Source: Anabaena azotica FACHB-119 (GTDB taxonomy: Bacteria; Cyanobacteriota; Cyanobacteriia; Cyanobacteriales; Nostocaceae). From it: DNA of 64,000 bases. Positions 1 to 9,542 of this stretch are shown here, piece by piece. The notes beneath the pieces were generated by a model. That model worked only from the letters and a program-made list of their open reading frames with translations, ran no database searches and was not told the origin of the DNA. Position numbers and translations under genes: made by a program. The number at the start of each line of letters is the position of its first letter. The stretch's first letter is position 1. The stretch covers positions 1 through 64,000 of the forward strand of contig NZ_JACJSG010000032.1 of assembly GCF_014697625.1 (NCBI RefSeq), written 5' to 3'.

Positions 1-48
1 TTGGCTAACGATCGCAATCCAACTGTTTAAACCCGAATCTTTGCTCAT
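1..48 (-). CDS. possible 5' end of a gene running off the left edge
   Basis: An ATG at 48 on the minus strand opens 16 codons without a stop before the window ends (MSKDSGLNSWIAIVSQ). The hydrophobic stretch at the end could be the beginning of a membrane segment. Too little is visible to identify the product, and the reading frame could be accidental. Confidence 0.3.
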   Translation of the reverse strand, partial: MSKDSGLNSWIAIVSQ

Positions 49-108
49 GACCTGCTTTGTGTCACGACGATTTATCTTAACATCTGATTCTTCAAAAAAC
101 CTGCCCTT

Positions 109-211
109 GAAAGGTGTAGGGGGGTAAGCCTTCAAAACCTACACCCTTACACCCTTACACCCTTACACCCTTACACCCAGTCTTAACAGATAACATTGGT
201 GCGTAAGTCCT
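109..211. repeat. family C palindromic element, partial copy
   Basis: A run of CACCCTTA heptamer-like repeats is followed by a segment ending TGCGTAAGTCCT. It matches the right two thirds of the complete copy at 22596-22738. The left terminal repeat (AGGACTTACGCA) is missing, so this is a truncated or diverged copy. It lies just upstream of the toxin-antitoxin pair. Confidence 0.6.
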
Positions 212-318
212 GGGGGTATAGGGGAAGAAAAAAGTGTTTCTTCTATATTTTGCGCTGATGATTATAAGTTTTTTATACTGGTCAATAAAAACTAAATTAG
301 CAGAGGTAGGTAGTAAAG

Positions 319-561
319 ATGAGTGCAGAACAAGAATTATTAAGCAATTGGCGTTCTCTTCCACCAGACAAACAAGAGGAAGTTTTAGATTTTGTTGAAT
401 TTCTTCGCTGGAAAACCTCTACAAATAAAACTCCCTTGGGAGAAGGTTTACGGCAAATTCGTTCTAAAATTATTGCTTCTGGTGAACATTTATTAAGTAG
501 AGATGAAATAGAAAAAGAAATTGCGAGTCGTCGTGGGGGATTACAGGAAACTGACGCATGA
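319..561 (+). CDS. DUF2281-type antitoxin of a PIN-toxin pair
   Basis: This 80-residue protein has the N-terminal pattern of cyanobacterial DUF2281 proteins (LPPDKQEEVLDFVEFLRWK, about residues 14-32), an amphipathic helix often found in antitoxins next to PIN ribonucleases. The C-terminal half is charged and probably flexible, as expected for the toxin-binding part. The gene overlaps the next one by four bases (ATGA at 558-561), so the two are probably translationally coupled. The antitoxin role is inferred from family and context. No DNA-binding domain is obvious. Confidence 0.8.
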   Translation: MSAEQELLSNWRSLPPDKQEEVLDFVEFLRWKTSTNKTPLGEGLRQIRSKIIASGEHLLSRDEIEKEIASRRGGLQETDA

Positions 562-962
562 AGATAACTTTTATTGATTCTGGAGTGCTAGTAACTGCGG
601 CGCGTGGTGTGGGAGAAGATTCAGAGAAAGCTTTGGAGATTTTAGCAGATTCAAACCGCGAATTTGCTGCGAGCGAATTTATCAAAATGGAGGTAATACC
701 TAAAGCAATTTACAACCGAAAAACGGTAGAAGCTGAATTTTACGAATTATTCTTTAGTGCGGTCACTTACTGGGCTAACGATATACAAAAAGTAATACAA
801 GATGCTTATAACATTGCTTGTCAGTATGGTTTAGCTGCTATGGACGCGCTACATATTGCGGCTGCGTTGTCAGTTGGTGCAGAGGAATTTATGACGACTG
901 AGAAGAAAACAAAGCCTATGTTTAGGATATCTAGCATTAAAGTTATTTCTATTTTTGATTAA
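558..962 (+). CDS. PIN-domain ribonuclease toxin
   Basis: This 134-residue PIN-like protein would cleave RNA when free of its antitoxin. It begins with the typical first strand and acidic residue (ITFIDSG, Asp7). It has a second conserved acid in the MEV motif (Glu45) and a third in AAMDALHIA (Asp96). The usual fourth acidic position near the end (T-x-D) reads TTEKK, so metal binding there may differ. It is the second gene of an overlapping pair with the DUF2281 antitoxin. Length fits VapC-like toxins. Confidence 0.8.
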   Translation: MKITFIDSGVLVTAARGVGEDSEKALEILADSNREFAASEFIKMEVIPKAIYNRKTVEAEFYELFFSAVTYWANDIQKVIQDAYNIACQYGLAAMDALHIAAALSVGAEEFMTTEKKTKPMFRISSIKVISIFD

Positions 963-1446
963 TGTTTTAGAGATGATTTTTAACAATTCAAAATTCAAAA
1001 TTCGCGCATTAAAGGCATTTTCAGTTGGGAATTTAAACTCCAACTGAAAATTTGCTACGTACAGACGTAGGGGTCTTTAACCCTCGGAATTACGATAAAG
1101 TAAACCTTAAATTGTCGGGTGCGTTAAAGCAGCGCTTAACGCACCGTATTTGCTGGTGCGTTACGGCTAATTCCTCATTTCGCCAACGCTCAAATCCTGA
1201 CATAGCCGTAACACACCCTACTTAATATTTACTTTACCAAGGAAGTCAGGGGAAAGGGGAAGGGGGAAGGGGGAAAGGGTAAAGGGGAAAGGGTAAAGGG
1301 GAAAGGGGAAGGGGGAAAGGGTAAAGGGGAAAAGGTTTAAATTCTTCTCTCTCCCCCCACTCCCTCATCTCCCTCATCTCCCCCCACTCCCTCATCTCCC
1401 CCCACTCCCTCATCTCCCTCATCCCCCCAGTCCCCAGTCCCTCAAC
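963..1446. other. intergenic region with family D element and purine repeats
   Basis: No gene is seen. The stretch holds a family D palindromic element (1096-1236), a run of AGGGGAAAGGGTAA-type repeats (about 1250-1336) and complementary pyrimidine repeats (CTCCCTCATCTCCCC, about 1350-1440). These short tandem repeats recur in many gaps of this window and are typical of Nostoc genomes. Confidence 0.7.
1096..1236. repeat. family D palindromic element
   Basis: About 141 bp with imperfect terminal inverted repeats: TAAAGTAAA..GGGTGCGTTA on the left and TAACACACCCTACTT..ACTTTA on the right. An internal segment containing GCAGCGCTTAACGCA and GGTGCGTTACGGCTAA is shared nearly base for base with 11503-11612. 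No coding capacity, so it is a MITE-like or hairpin repeat. Confidence 0.7.
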
Positions 1447-2418
1447 TTAATGAGATTTGAGAAAAGCTTCCACTTCTGCAACTGTGGGTTGAGAAGCGAT
1501 CGCACCTGGTTTAATGGTAGTCAGCGCTCCTACAGCACTCGCATAGGTAACAATGCTTTTTGCTGTCTCGCCATAGTTCAAGCTGTGAATACCATGTTTA
1601 CTTAATTGGTGAATAAATCCTGCCAGAAAGCTATCTCCTGCGCCAGTGGTATCCACTACAGGGACATGAAAAGCGGGTATTTTGCCTTCATTTTCACCTA
1701 AACAATAGGCACAACCATTTTCCCCGTCAGTGACTAACACGCCTTCAATTGTGCCTAAACGGTACGTAATAGCACCTGGGTCTGTTGTATCAAATAGCCA
1801 TTGGGCTTCTTCCTTAGCCAGCTTGAGAAAATCGATGCGCCGGAAAGTTGCTTGAATTTTTTGCCGAGCGATATTTTCATCTTGCCAAAATACTGGTCGC
1901 CAGTTGACATCCAGCACAATCTTTAAATCATACTGTTCAGCCAGTTCTAAAGCGCGGTAAATCGCCTTTTCGCTGTCAGGGTAGGCTAATTCCAAAGTAC
2001 CCAAGATGAGGAAATCTGCCTCTTGAAACAATGACTCTGGTATTCCCTTGGCTTGTAAACGAGTGTCAGCAAATTCTGAGGTGTCATACTCACCGAAACC
2101 AGCAAAAGTGCGATCGCCGGCTTCATCCCGCACCACATAAACTTGCCTCGTTGGCGCAGTAGGATGACGTTGTACACCCGTTGTATCTACACCTACCTCT
2201 TGTAAAAGCTTAACAAGCGCGTTTCCTGGCTCATCTTCACCAACAGCACCAATAAATCCGGCTGGGGTTCCCAACTTCACCAAAGCACAGGCCACATTAG
2301 CCGGCGCACCACCAGGGTAAGGAGTCCAAGACTTCACCTCCTCCAGCTTTAAGCCTAATTGATCAGCCAAACAATCAAATAAAACTTCGCCGAGGCACAA
2401 AACACGGGAGTTACTCAT
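1447..2418 (-). CDS. PfkB-family sugar kinase, probably fructokinase
   Basis: This 323-residue protein transfers phosphate from ATP to a sugar, most likely fructose. It has both PfkB signatures: the N-terminal sugar-binding Gly-rich part (YPGGAPANVA, about residues 34-43) and the C-terminal DTTGAGDSFLAGF (256-268) with catalytic Asp262. Length and start (MSNSRVLCLGEVLFD) match bacterial fructokinases. It stands alone on the minus strand. Substrate specificity is inferred from overall similarity; another ketose or nucleoside cannot be ruled out. Confidence 0.88.
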   Translation of the reverse strand: MSNSRVLCLGEVLFDCLADQLGLKLEEVKSWTPYPGGAPANVACALVKLGTPAGFIGAVGEDEPGNALVKLLQEVGVDTTGVQRHPTAPTRQVYVVRDEAGDRTFAGFGEYDTSEFADTRLQAKGIPESLFQEADFLILGTLELAYPDSEKAIYRALELAEQYDLKIVLDVNWRPVFWQDENIARQKIQATFRRIDFLKLAKEEAQWLFDTTDPGAITYRLGTIEGVLVTDGENGCAYCLGENEGKIPAFHVPVVDTTGAGDSFLAGFIHQLSKHGIHSLNYGETAKSIVTYASAVGALTTIKPGAIASQPTVAEVEAFLKSH

Positions 2419-2735
2419 CGCATTTTAACTTTTCACGGGATTGCTCATCTCATTTTAGATTTTTACCTTGAGATTAAAACTCTCATATTGATCACTCTCC
2501 TCAAAACCCTCTGTGTCTTTGTGCCTCTGTGGTTCCTGAAAAAACCGTCCCTGTCCCCTAAAATGTATTTCCATTAAGTATTAGTGCAGAATATCAAAAA
2601 TTCCATCACAATAAAATTACAACCTTTTTCTCAAATTCCACTAGCTGGCAACTCAACCAATTATCTGTATTGTGGTGTGGTTAGTGTTAACTCAAAAATA
2701 AACTTGCTTACACACAAACATGGAGAGGTGTCATT
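2419..2735. other. intergenic region between divergent genes
   Basis: This 317-base gap separates the kinase and the pentapeptide gene, which read outward. It must contain both promoters, but no convincing -10/-35 pair was found. A GGAGAGGTG ribosome-binding site at about 2720-2728 serves the pentapeptide gene. Confidence 0.5.
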
Positions 2736-3284
2736 ATGGATGCCAATAAACTCCTAGAGTTATATGCAATAGGAGAGAGAGAATTTTTTAGAGCAAATCT
2801 GCATCAAGCGAACCTTTACGCCGTTGATTTGAGTGGTGCTAACTTTACCGAAGCCGATTTAAGTGGAGCCAACCTGAGTCAAGCAAATTTGATTGGTTGT
2901 AATCTCAGCCGCGCCAATTTAACTGATGCAGACTTAAGTGGAGCTAACTTAAGTGATGCAAACTTAAGTGAAGTAAATTTGATAGGTGCAGATTTAATTA
3001 GAGCCAACCTGAAAGATAGTAATCTCAATCGAGCTGATTTACGAACTGCTACATTAATTCTGGCAAACCTATTTCATGCCAATCTCAGCGAAGCGGAAAT
3101 GAGTGGTGCTGATTTGAGTGGTGCTAATCTCAAACAAGCCAATTTGATAGGGAGCAATGTCATAGAAGCCGAATTAAAAGGTGCAGATTTCTTAGAAGCT
3201 ATGATTACAGAACAAGAAATCACTGGTAGAGTGTTGCGTTTAAGTATCTCCCACAGATGGATAACATGGGCTGGTTGTCATTAA
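2736..3284 (+). CDS. pentapeptide-repeat protein
   Basis: The 182 residues are mostly A(D/N)LXX pentapeptides from about residue 20 to 155 (for example ADLSGANLSQANLIG). This gives roughly 25 repeats that should fold into a right-handed quadrilateral beta-helix. No signal peptide or transmembrane segment is seen, so it is probably cytoplasmic. Such proteins are very common in cyanobacteria and mostly of unknown function. The last 20 residues (RVLRLSISHRWITWAGCH) leave the repeat pattern. A clear GGAGAGGTG ribosome-binding site precedes the ATG. Confidence 0.85.
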   Translation: MDANKLLELYAIGEREFFRANLHQANLYAVDLSGANFTEADLSGANLSQANLIGCNLSRANLTDADLSGANLSDANLSEVNLIGADLIRANLKDSNLNRADLRTATLILANLFHANLSEAEMSGADLSGANLKQANLIGSNVIEAELKGADFLEAMITEQEITGRVLRLSISHRWITWAGCH

Positions 3285-3288
3285 AACA

Positions 3289-3357
3289 GTAAACAGTGGA
3301 CAGTGAACAGTGGAAACAACTTAATAACTGTCAACTGTCAACTGTCAACTGTCAACT
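3289..3357. repeat. short tandem repeats (ACTGTCA type)
   Basis: Tandem heptamers of the type AACTGTC and ACAGTGA. The same kind of repeat recurs at about 16146-16185, 21296-21345, 36905-37010 and 52086-52160. They belong to the short tandemly repeated repetitive sequences known from heterocystous cyanobacteria. Confidence 0.7.
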
Positions 3358-3708
3358 TTAGTACACCAAGGGAGTTACACCGCGCATCTGCCGTAAAGAA
3401 TTAATGCAAGCGGGACAGTCACAACCAAACAATTGAATTGCTACATCGCTTTCTGCGTCATTGAACTCTAACATCGGCGCATCTTCTTGAGAAAACTCCA
3501 CTTCCTGCTGATAGTTAGGCACTTGAGCTAAAACAGAAGCTCTCATACAGACCAATCCTACCTTATGTTTATTTCTGATACAGGTTAGCTTGTCTGTGTT
3601 TTTGACTTCTGGCTCAAGTGCTTGTGCGTGATTTACCATCACGGTTGTAGATAGCATAGAGGCTATTAAGACGGGGCTAGAAATTAAGGCTAAGATAAAT
3701 CTGTTCAT
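3358..3708 (-). CDS. small secreted hypothetical protein
   Basis: A 116-residue protein with a typical Sec signal peptide (hydrophobic residues about 4-24, then NHAQALEP as a likely cleavage region). The mature part holds four cysteines: one in LTCIRN, one in LVCMRA and two in CDCPAC, which suggests disulfides or a metal/cofactor site in the periplasm. A GGAAACCCATG context precedes the start. No family was recognised. Confidence 0.65.
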   Translation of the reverse strand: MNRFILALISSPVLIASMLSTTVMVNHAQALEPEVKNTDKLTCIRNKHKVGLVCMRASVLAQVPNYQQEVEFSQEDAPMLEFNDAESDVAIQLFGCDCPACINSLRQMRGVTPLVY

Positions 3709-3943
3709 GGGTTTCCTTGGAAATAAATTCTGACAACTCAGAATAATCCGATTAAATCCTACAGTGCTACTGATTGTCCATCAGGAGATTATGTTGCCCA
3801 AAACTAAATATTCATAGCGACTTACTTAGATTACCGGATTCTAGGGAAACTGTATCATCTAGCGATCAGCTACGCTGGGCGGAACGCCATCGCCTACGCT
3901 GGGTGGAATGCGATCGCCATCAAGCAAGCAGATGTCAGCTTAA

Positions 3944-4089
3944 CTGACTTTTCACGGGATCTGGAAAACCCCTCTCCAAACCTCTCCCCTACAAGGAGAG
4001 AGGCTTTAATTTCTCCCCCTTCCCTAGTAGGGAAGGGGGCTGGGGGGTTAGGTCTGGCGTTAGCTTTTCCACATGATGTGAAAAGTCAG
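3944..4089. mobile_element. family A 146-bp MITE-like element with target duplication
   Basis: The element begins CTGACTTTTCACG and ends with its exact inverted counterpart CGTGAAAAGTCAG shifted by one base (TGTGAAAAGTCAG). It contains two internal hairpins (CTCTCC..GGAGAG and CCCCTTCCCTA..TAGGGAAGGGG). It is flanked by GTCAGCTTAA (3934-3943) and GTGAGCTTAA (4090-4099), a 10-bp target duplication with one mismatch. Its length equals that of the copy at 55727-55872. It has no coding capacity, so movement would need a transposase supplied in trans. Confidence 0.85.
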
Positions 4090-4556
4090 GTGAGCTTAAC
4101 CCCCTACACCAAAATCATCTATCAGTCTCTAACCTATCCCCTGTCCCCTATCCCCTGTCCCCTCCCCACAATAAAAAATGCCTGCATATGCAGACATTTA
4201 TGAGGCTTTCTGTCACTGTAATCGGCTACAATCATGTTGGAGCATGATTGTTTTATTCTTGCTGATTTCAATTAATAAATCAATCCTAATAGCTCATAAT
4301 TTTAGACATAATTTATTTAATTATATCTTGATAATTGCCATCTTAATCATATATCACTGGATTTTTATTAAGATTACTAATCATTCACAAATGTCAAATT
4401 GATTTATTATTCAATAGCAGTTTCAAACCAAGAATAGTTTAGCAAAACATCAGGAAAATTTTCACTATTGTATAGACGTAAATCCTATCTTTAGGTCTAC
4501 AGAGCTTGATTCATCATCATATTTTTTACAGTATAACAATAGAGGTGGTCAGGTTA

Positions 4557-4590
4557 ACAACCCCAGAAATTCCCAGTTCTGGGGTTTTAC
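4557..4590. terminator. factor-independent terminator, bidirectional
   Basis: A perfect 8-bp stem CCCCAGAA/TTCTGGGG (4561-4568 with 4577-4584) with an 8-base loop is followed by TTTT on the plus strand and by TTGTT on the minus strand. It lies about 80 bases beyond the stop of the CbiG-CobJ gene and probably ends its transcript. Confidence 0.7.
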
Positions 4591-4665
4591 TTTGTTCTCA
4601 AATATGATGTTTTTCAGCTTAGTAAAAAACCATTAATAATTAACTTAAGCAATTAAATGGAAATC

Positions 4666-6396
4666 CTACTCATATCGCCGGGGCGTATAAACCGAAATAC
4701 TACCATCACTACGTTCAATAGTCCGGGTTTGGGTAGAACCGATCAGAATTACCGTCCGCATATCGGCGCTATCGGCTGCTAACTCCTCAAGAGTGATTAC
4801 TTTGACAGTTTGTCCCGGTCTGGTAACATTTTTTGCCAACACTACCGGAGTGCTAGGTTTTCTATATCGCAATAATATGTTTCTAGCTTCTGTTAATTGC
4901 CAAGTGCGATCGCGAGAAACAGGATTATAAAAAGCAATGACAAAATCTGCTTGGGCTGCTGCGGCAATACGTTGTTCAATAATTGACCAAGGCTTTAAAA
5001 TATCAGACAAAGATATTGCACAAAAATCATGTCCCAAAGGTGCGCCAATGGTAGCGGCTGCGGCCTGCATGGCGGAAATTCCTGGTGCAACATAAATATC
5101 AATACTATCCCATTCTGGTTTATGATGATAATCAAGCACTTCAAACACAGCCGCCGCCATTGCATAGATACCAGGATCACCAGAAGAAACTACAGCTACA
5201 TATCGCCCAGTCGCAGCTAAATCAAGCGCCATCATCGCCCGTGCAATTTCTTCGCGGTTGTCTGACTCATGACGTTGCTTACCATCAGCCAGAGAACCAA
5301 CTAAATTTAAATAAGTTTTGTAACCTACTAAGTCAGTGGCTGAGGTGAGTATTTCCTTGACTTCCGGCGACATCCACTTTGCACCGCCTGGGCCTGTACC
5401 AATAATGGCTAACCTTCCCCTTGGTTGACCGATGGTGTTGGGGTCGATGGGTTGGGGGGAGATGGCTGCAATATGAGATGGGGGAGATGAGGGAGAGGGA
5501 GGAGAGATGAGTTGACCATTACCTGTAGCGGTTAGGGCTATGGCTTCGGCGAGGCTGTAACCTTGTGTAAGTAGGCTTTCTAGTTGGCTGGGAGTGAAAA
5601 AGCGGGTGGGTACGTTGTAGGTAGCGGCTATGGCTTGAATTGCTGGACTGGCGGCGATGGTGAGGGGGGCGACTACTGCGGCGACAGATGCGGGTGCGAG
5701 TTGTGCGTCGGTGAGGAACTGCTGTATGGAGTCTACTGTAACACAGGGGTGGGTGATGGCGATCGCTACAGTTTGCGGATGATACACCAGACAATTAGCT
5801 GTAGGCTTGACTAAGCTTTCTGTCACCTGAATTGTTAACTCTCCCTCAGCGTCAATAGGTAACTGACTATTACTCAACCAAGGTGCAGTTCCCCACAACT
5901 TCACCCGCGCCCCCGCTAACAAATCTGAGATAAACTTCTTAGCATCGTCTGGGTTGGCTAAATGATATCCAGGGGGAGGTGATAACAAAGCTGTGCGGAA
6001 ACGGATATCACCCGTGGTTGTAATTGCTGGTTTAACCTCAAGTACCTCAGCAATACGCCTGGCTAAATCATTCACCCCATTGAGTCCACCCAACAGAGGC
6101 ACAACCACACTACCATCTTCCGCCACAGCCAACAAGGGCGGTTCTTGACGCTTATCGGAAATTAACGGTGCTAAGGTTCTAATCAAAATCCCAGCCGCAC
6201 AAATACCAATTATCGGCGTTCCCCCTGCAAATAACTCTCGCAGAGTTTCACCAAAATTCGTAAAGCTAACATCAACCTCCCAAGTGCGTCCTGCTAAACC
6301 GTACAGTTTCGCCCCTGGTAAGACGGTGATAATTTTCCGGGCTAGTGGTACGCTATTTTGACCCAATACTACAACAGCAGGTGCAACCATCATCAT
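4666..6396 (-). CDS. cobJ: CbiG-CobJ fusion: cobalt-precorrin-5A hydrolase / precorrin-3B C17-methyltransferase
   Basis: This two-domain enzyme of cobalamin (corrin ring) synthesis would open the delta-lactone ring (CbiG part) and methylate C17 with SAM (CobJ part). The first half (about 330 residues) has the CbiG pattern, including GGTPIIGICAAGILIRTLAP and GGLNGVNDLAR. The second half begins at GRLAIIGTGPGGAKWMSPE and holds the SAM-binding VVSSGDPGIYAMA motif. The open frame extends to 6456, but homology starts at MVAPAVVVLGQ, so one of three consecutive ATGs (6390-6396) is the likely start. The linker (DNA about 5450-5515) is Pro/Ser-rich and made of the same GGGGGAGATGAGGGAG-type repeat found between genes. 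Such fusions are common in cyanobacteria. Confidence 0.9.
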   Translation of the reverse strand: MMMVAPAVVVLGQNSVPLARKIITVLPGAKLYGLAGRTWEVDVSFTNFGETLRELFAGGTPIIGICAAGILIRTLAPLISDKRQEPPLLAVAEDGSVVVPLLGGLNGVNDLARRIAEVLEVKPAITTTGDIRFRTALLSPPPGYHLANPDDAKKFISDLLAGARVKLWGTAPWLSNSQLPIDAEGELTIQVTESLVKPTANCLVYHPQTVAIAITHPCVTVDSIQQFLTDAQLAPASVAAVVAPLTIAASPAIQAIAATYNVPTRFFTPSQLESLLTQGYSLAEAIALTATGNGQLISPPSPSSPPSHIAAISPQPIDPNTIGQPRGRLAIIGTGPGGAKWMSPEVKEILTSATDLVGYKTYLNLVGSLADGKQRHESDNREEIARAMMALDLAATGRYVAVVSSGDPGIYAMAAAVFEVLDYHHKPEWDSIDIYVAPGISAMQAAAATIGAPLGHDFCAISLSDILKPWSIIEQRIAAAAQADFVIAFYNPVSRDRTWQLTEARNILLRYRKPSTPVVLAKNVTRPGQTVKVITLEELAADSADMRTVILIGSTQTRTIERSDGSISVYTPRRYE

Positions 6397-6456
6397 GAAA
6401 CTTTTTGAATAGTCGATATCTCTCAAATCAAAGCATAGATGTATACAGATAAACAA

Positions 6457-6776
6457 ATATTATAAATAATGGTAATTGGTAATTGGTAATCGGTAATTGG
6501 TAATGGGAGAAATAGTCACAGCAAGTTGCAGGTAAATGAGGTACAGATATAAATTGTAAAATTATTGTGGGGTGGGCATCTTGCCCGCCCTTGTGTACCT
6601 CACGAAAATACGTTTATACTCAGCTTTAGATTTCCTTTCCAAATAGGCTATTATTATATCTTGCACCATTACCTTATTGCGAAAAGTAAAGCCCAAAAGC
6701 CTATTATTTCGTAGGGTGGGCATTGCCCACAACCTGCTTATTTAGAAGGTGCAAGATGTCACTCTTACTTACTCAA
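6457..6776. other. intergenic region with short repeats
   Basis: No gene is seen. It holds GGTAATTGGTAAT tandem repeats (about 6467-6505) and copies of the dispersed GTAGGGTGGGCATTGCCCAC palindrome (around 6560-6600 and 6711-6735). Confidence 0.6.
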
Positions 6777-7811
6777 TTACAAATTACCTTTGACAGGTTT
6801 AAAATCTCTACTTAACATTTGAGACGCAGAAGAAGGATCAATTATGCCACCAATTTCTTTGGCTAATTTATGACCTTCATTACTAAAACTTTTAAGCCTA
6901 TCGTTTAAACTCTCAATTTTTGAGGTATCAATAATCATTCTAATAGCTGTTCCAGCTATATCCATTTTATACTCTGATTTTTCATCTCCTTCTAAAAAAA
7001 TTCCTGATTGTCCGCTACAAATAAAAAAATTACCACCATTGCGACAAAGACGACTTGTCATGTATAACCCATAACCAGAATTTCCCCAATGATCATTAGG
7101 ATCTCGACGCTGCCCTTTGTAAACCTTACCAGATATTCCGGGAAGCAAACTCATTTGTAACGCCTCATAGTCACTTTTTATTTTTGTTGATAAAGATGGA
7201 TTTGCAGACAAGGCTTTAAGAATGCCAATACCAGAATCTAGAACCCCTATTTCAACCTGATTTTTACTAGGCCAATACTGAGCGCAGTACCAAATATTTT
7301 TTGATTGACTATGCTCGACAACATTTCTTAATATTTCACAAATTGAGTACTCTAAGGTATCCACTAAATCTCCCTCATCCTGACGAGTTAACATAGAACT
7401 TAATTGCCGAGAGTAACGTTGTATCACATCTCCAGTATGTTCTAAATTTTCATTTGCTTCGTTTTGAATATCTGCAACTGAAAAATACGTAATTGGTAGA
7501 TAAGTACTACTACCAGACGCTTCTCCTGGCTTTTTTCCGTAATCAACCCGAAATGCTTGGAAAAAACCCATATGGGCAGCATAATCATGGTTTTGGCAAT
7601 TTTTAAACAAAAACTTAGAACTGGGGTGTTTTTTTTGAAATTTAGCAAGTTGTTGAGCTAAAAATAACATAGAAAAGGGAGGAAAAAAACGCTTATCTCC
7701 CATATCAAATAGATATACTTCTCCTTCGTCGATTGTCTTCAATTCTCTTGAAAAGTCAGTTATTCCCTTAATATTTAATTCTTCTGGTAAATTTATAAGG
7801 ATTTCTTTCAT
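6777..7811 (-). CDS. GHKL-fold ATP-binding protein with STAS-like N-terminus
   Basis: A 344-residue soluble protein. Its C-terminal half has the ATP-binding boxes of histidine kinase-like ATPases: N-box EILRNVVEHS (Asn163), G1 DSGIGI (192-196) and G2 GNSGYGLY (243-250). There is no phospho-accepting histidine domain and no membrane segment. The N-terminal about 90 residues look like an alternating alpha/beta STAS-type domain (EEGEVYLFDMGDKRFFPPFSML region). This pairing resembles anti-sigma-factor-type or DUF4325-associated ATPases, and a DUF4325 partner would normally be expected beside it; none is present. Function unknown. The DNA is more AT-rich than the flanking cobalamin gene, which could mean acquisition. 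Confidence 0.7.
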   Translation of the reverse strand: MKEILINLPEELNIKGITDFSRELKTIDEGEVYLFDMGDKRFFPPFSMLFLAQQLAKFQKKHPSSKFLFKNCQNHDYAAHMGFFQAFRVDYGKKPGEASGSSTYLPITYFSVADIQNEANENLEHTGDVIQRYSRQLSSMLTRQDEGDLVDTLEYSICEILRNVVEHSQSKNIWYCAQYWPSKNQVEIGVLDSGIGILKALSANPSLSTKIKSDYEALQMSLLPGISGKVYKGQRRDPNDHWGNSGYGLYMTSRLCRNGGNFFICSGQSGIFLEGDEKSEYKMDIAGTAIRMIIDTSKIESLNDRLKSFSNEGHKLAKEIGGIIDPSSASQMLSRDFKPVKGNL

Positions 7812-8163
7812 TTATGTTTTCCTAAAAAATAACTTTTTCAGAAAGTAAAGTAGGTAGGGCTATCCCTTACAGAATAAAGACAAGGTGGGCATTGCCCACC
7901 CTACAAATACTCGGTCTAACATATCATATTCATTTCATATTCATTTTGCTTCTCCAATAACTTTTATAGCGGATTGCAATCGGATAGAATACAGATTCAT
8001 CTGCGTTCATCTGCGTTCATCTGCGTTCAATCATTTTTTCTGTACATCACTGACTTGAAAACCGCTATAAATCGCTTTCGTTTGCTACATTTCAGCAACC
8101 AAGACAAAATATATAATCCCTGAAACCTTTGTTAATAGTAGATTTCCGGGATTAGTTGGGAAA
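7812..8163. other. intergenic region with 10-bp tandem repeats
   Basis: No gene is seen between the ATPase and the tRNA. It holds a GTGGGCATTGCCCACCCTAC palindrome (about 7882-7902) and three to four copies of TTCATCTGCG (7996-8029). That tandem recurs at about 11426-11459 and 46226-46266. Confidence 0.6.
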
Positions 8164-8237
8164 CGGGACTGGCGGGACTCGAACCCTCGACCTACCGCTT
8201 AGGAGGCGGTCGCTCTATCCAACTGAGCTACAGCCCC
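8164..8237 (-). tRNA. trnR-CCU: tRNA-Arg (anticodon CCT)
   Basis: Read on the minus strand, the 74 bases fold into a cloverleaf. The acceptor stem GGGGCTG pairs with CAGTCCC, the D-arm reads TAGCTCAGTTGGATAGAGC, the anticodon stem ACCGC/GCGGT encloses loop CTCCTAA (anticodon CCT, decoding AGG), and the T-loop is GTTCGAG. The discriminator base is G and no CCA is encoded. It lies 30 bases downstream of the tocopherol cyclase stop, on the same strand. Confidence 0.95.
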
Positions 8238-8270
8238 AACTAGGAAGCACTTACAATGATAGCAGTAGTT

Positions 8271-9407
<1,137 letters not shown>

Positions 9408-9542
9408 TTATCTTAGATTAACAACTTCCTCAAAAATCGGGAATATGTTGATTTATCAATGATTTTAGAAATTTTATCTTCAAAAACCTCGTGAGAATTT
9501 AGTTAATATAGATTTACATAGTTTTATTTTTTAGTATGTGCG

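Larger units (their letters stand above)
3709..4665. other. intergenic region with family A element and terminator
   Basis: About 960 bases without a gene I would defend. It contains a HIP1-rich palindromic stretch (about 3862-3920), a complete family A element with target duplication (3944-4089), and a hairpin terminator near 4557-4590. A 74-codon frame at 4178-4402 is AT-rich, lacks a ribosome-binding site and resembles nothing known. Confidence 0.6.

Noticed and set aside
120-180. Regular CACCCTTA repeats, possible CRISPR-like array
   Set aside because: The units are directly adjacent without spacers, so this is a simple tandem repeat. No cas genes and no repeat-spacer pattern occur anywhere in the window.
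4178-4402. 74-codon frame on the plus strand with hydrophobic content
   Set aside because: AT-rich, no ribosome-binding site, no recognisable family, and located in a repeat-filled gap. The hydrophobic content is what AT-rich random frames give.
5519-5814. Frames in both directions inside the CbiG-CobJ gene
   Set aside because: Shadow frames of a high-complexity coding region; the Arg/His- and Gly-rich translations have no family character.
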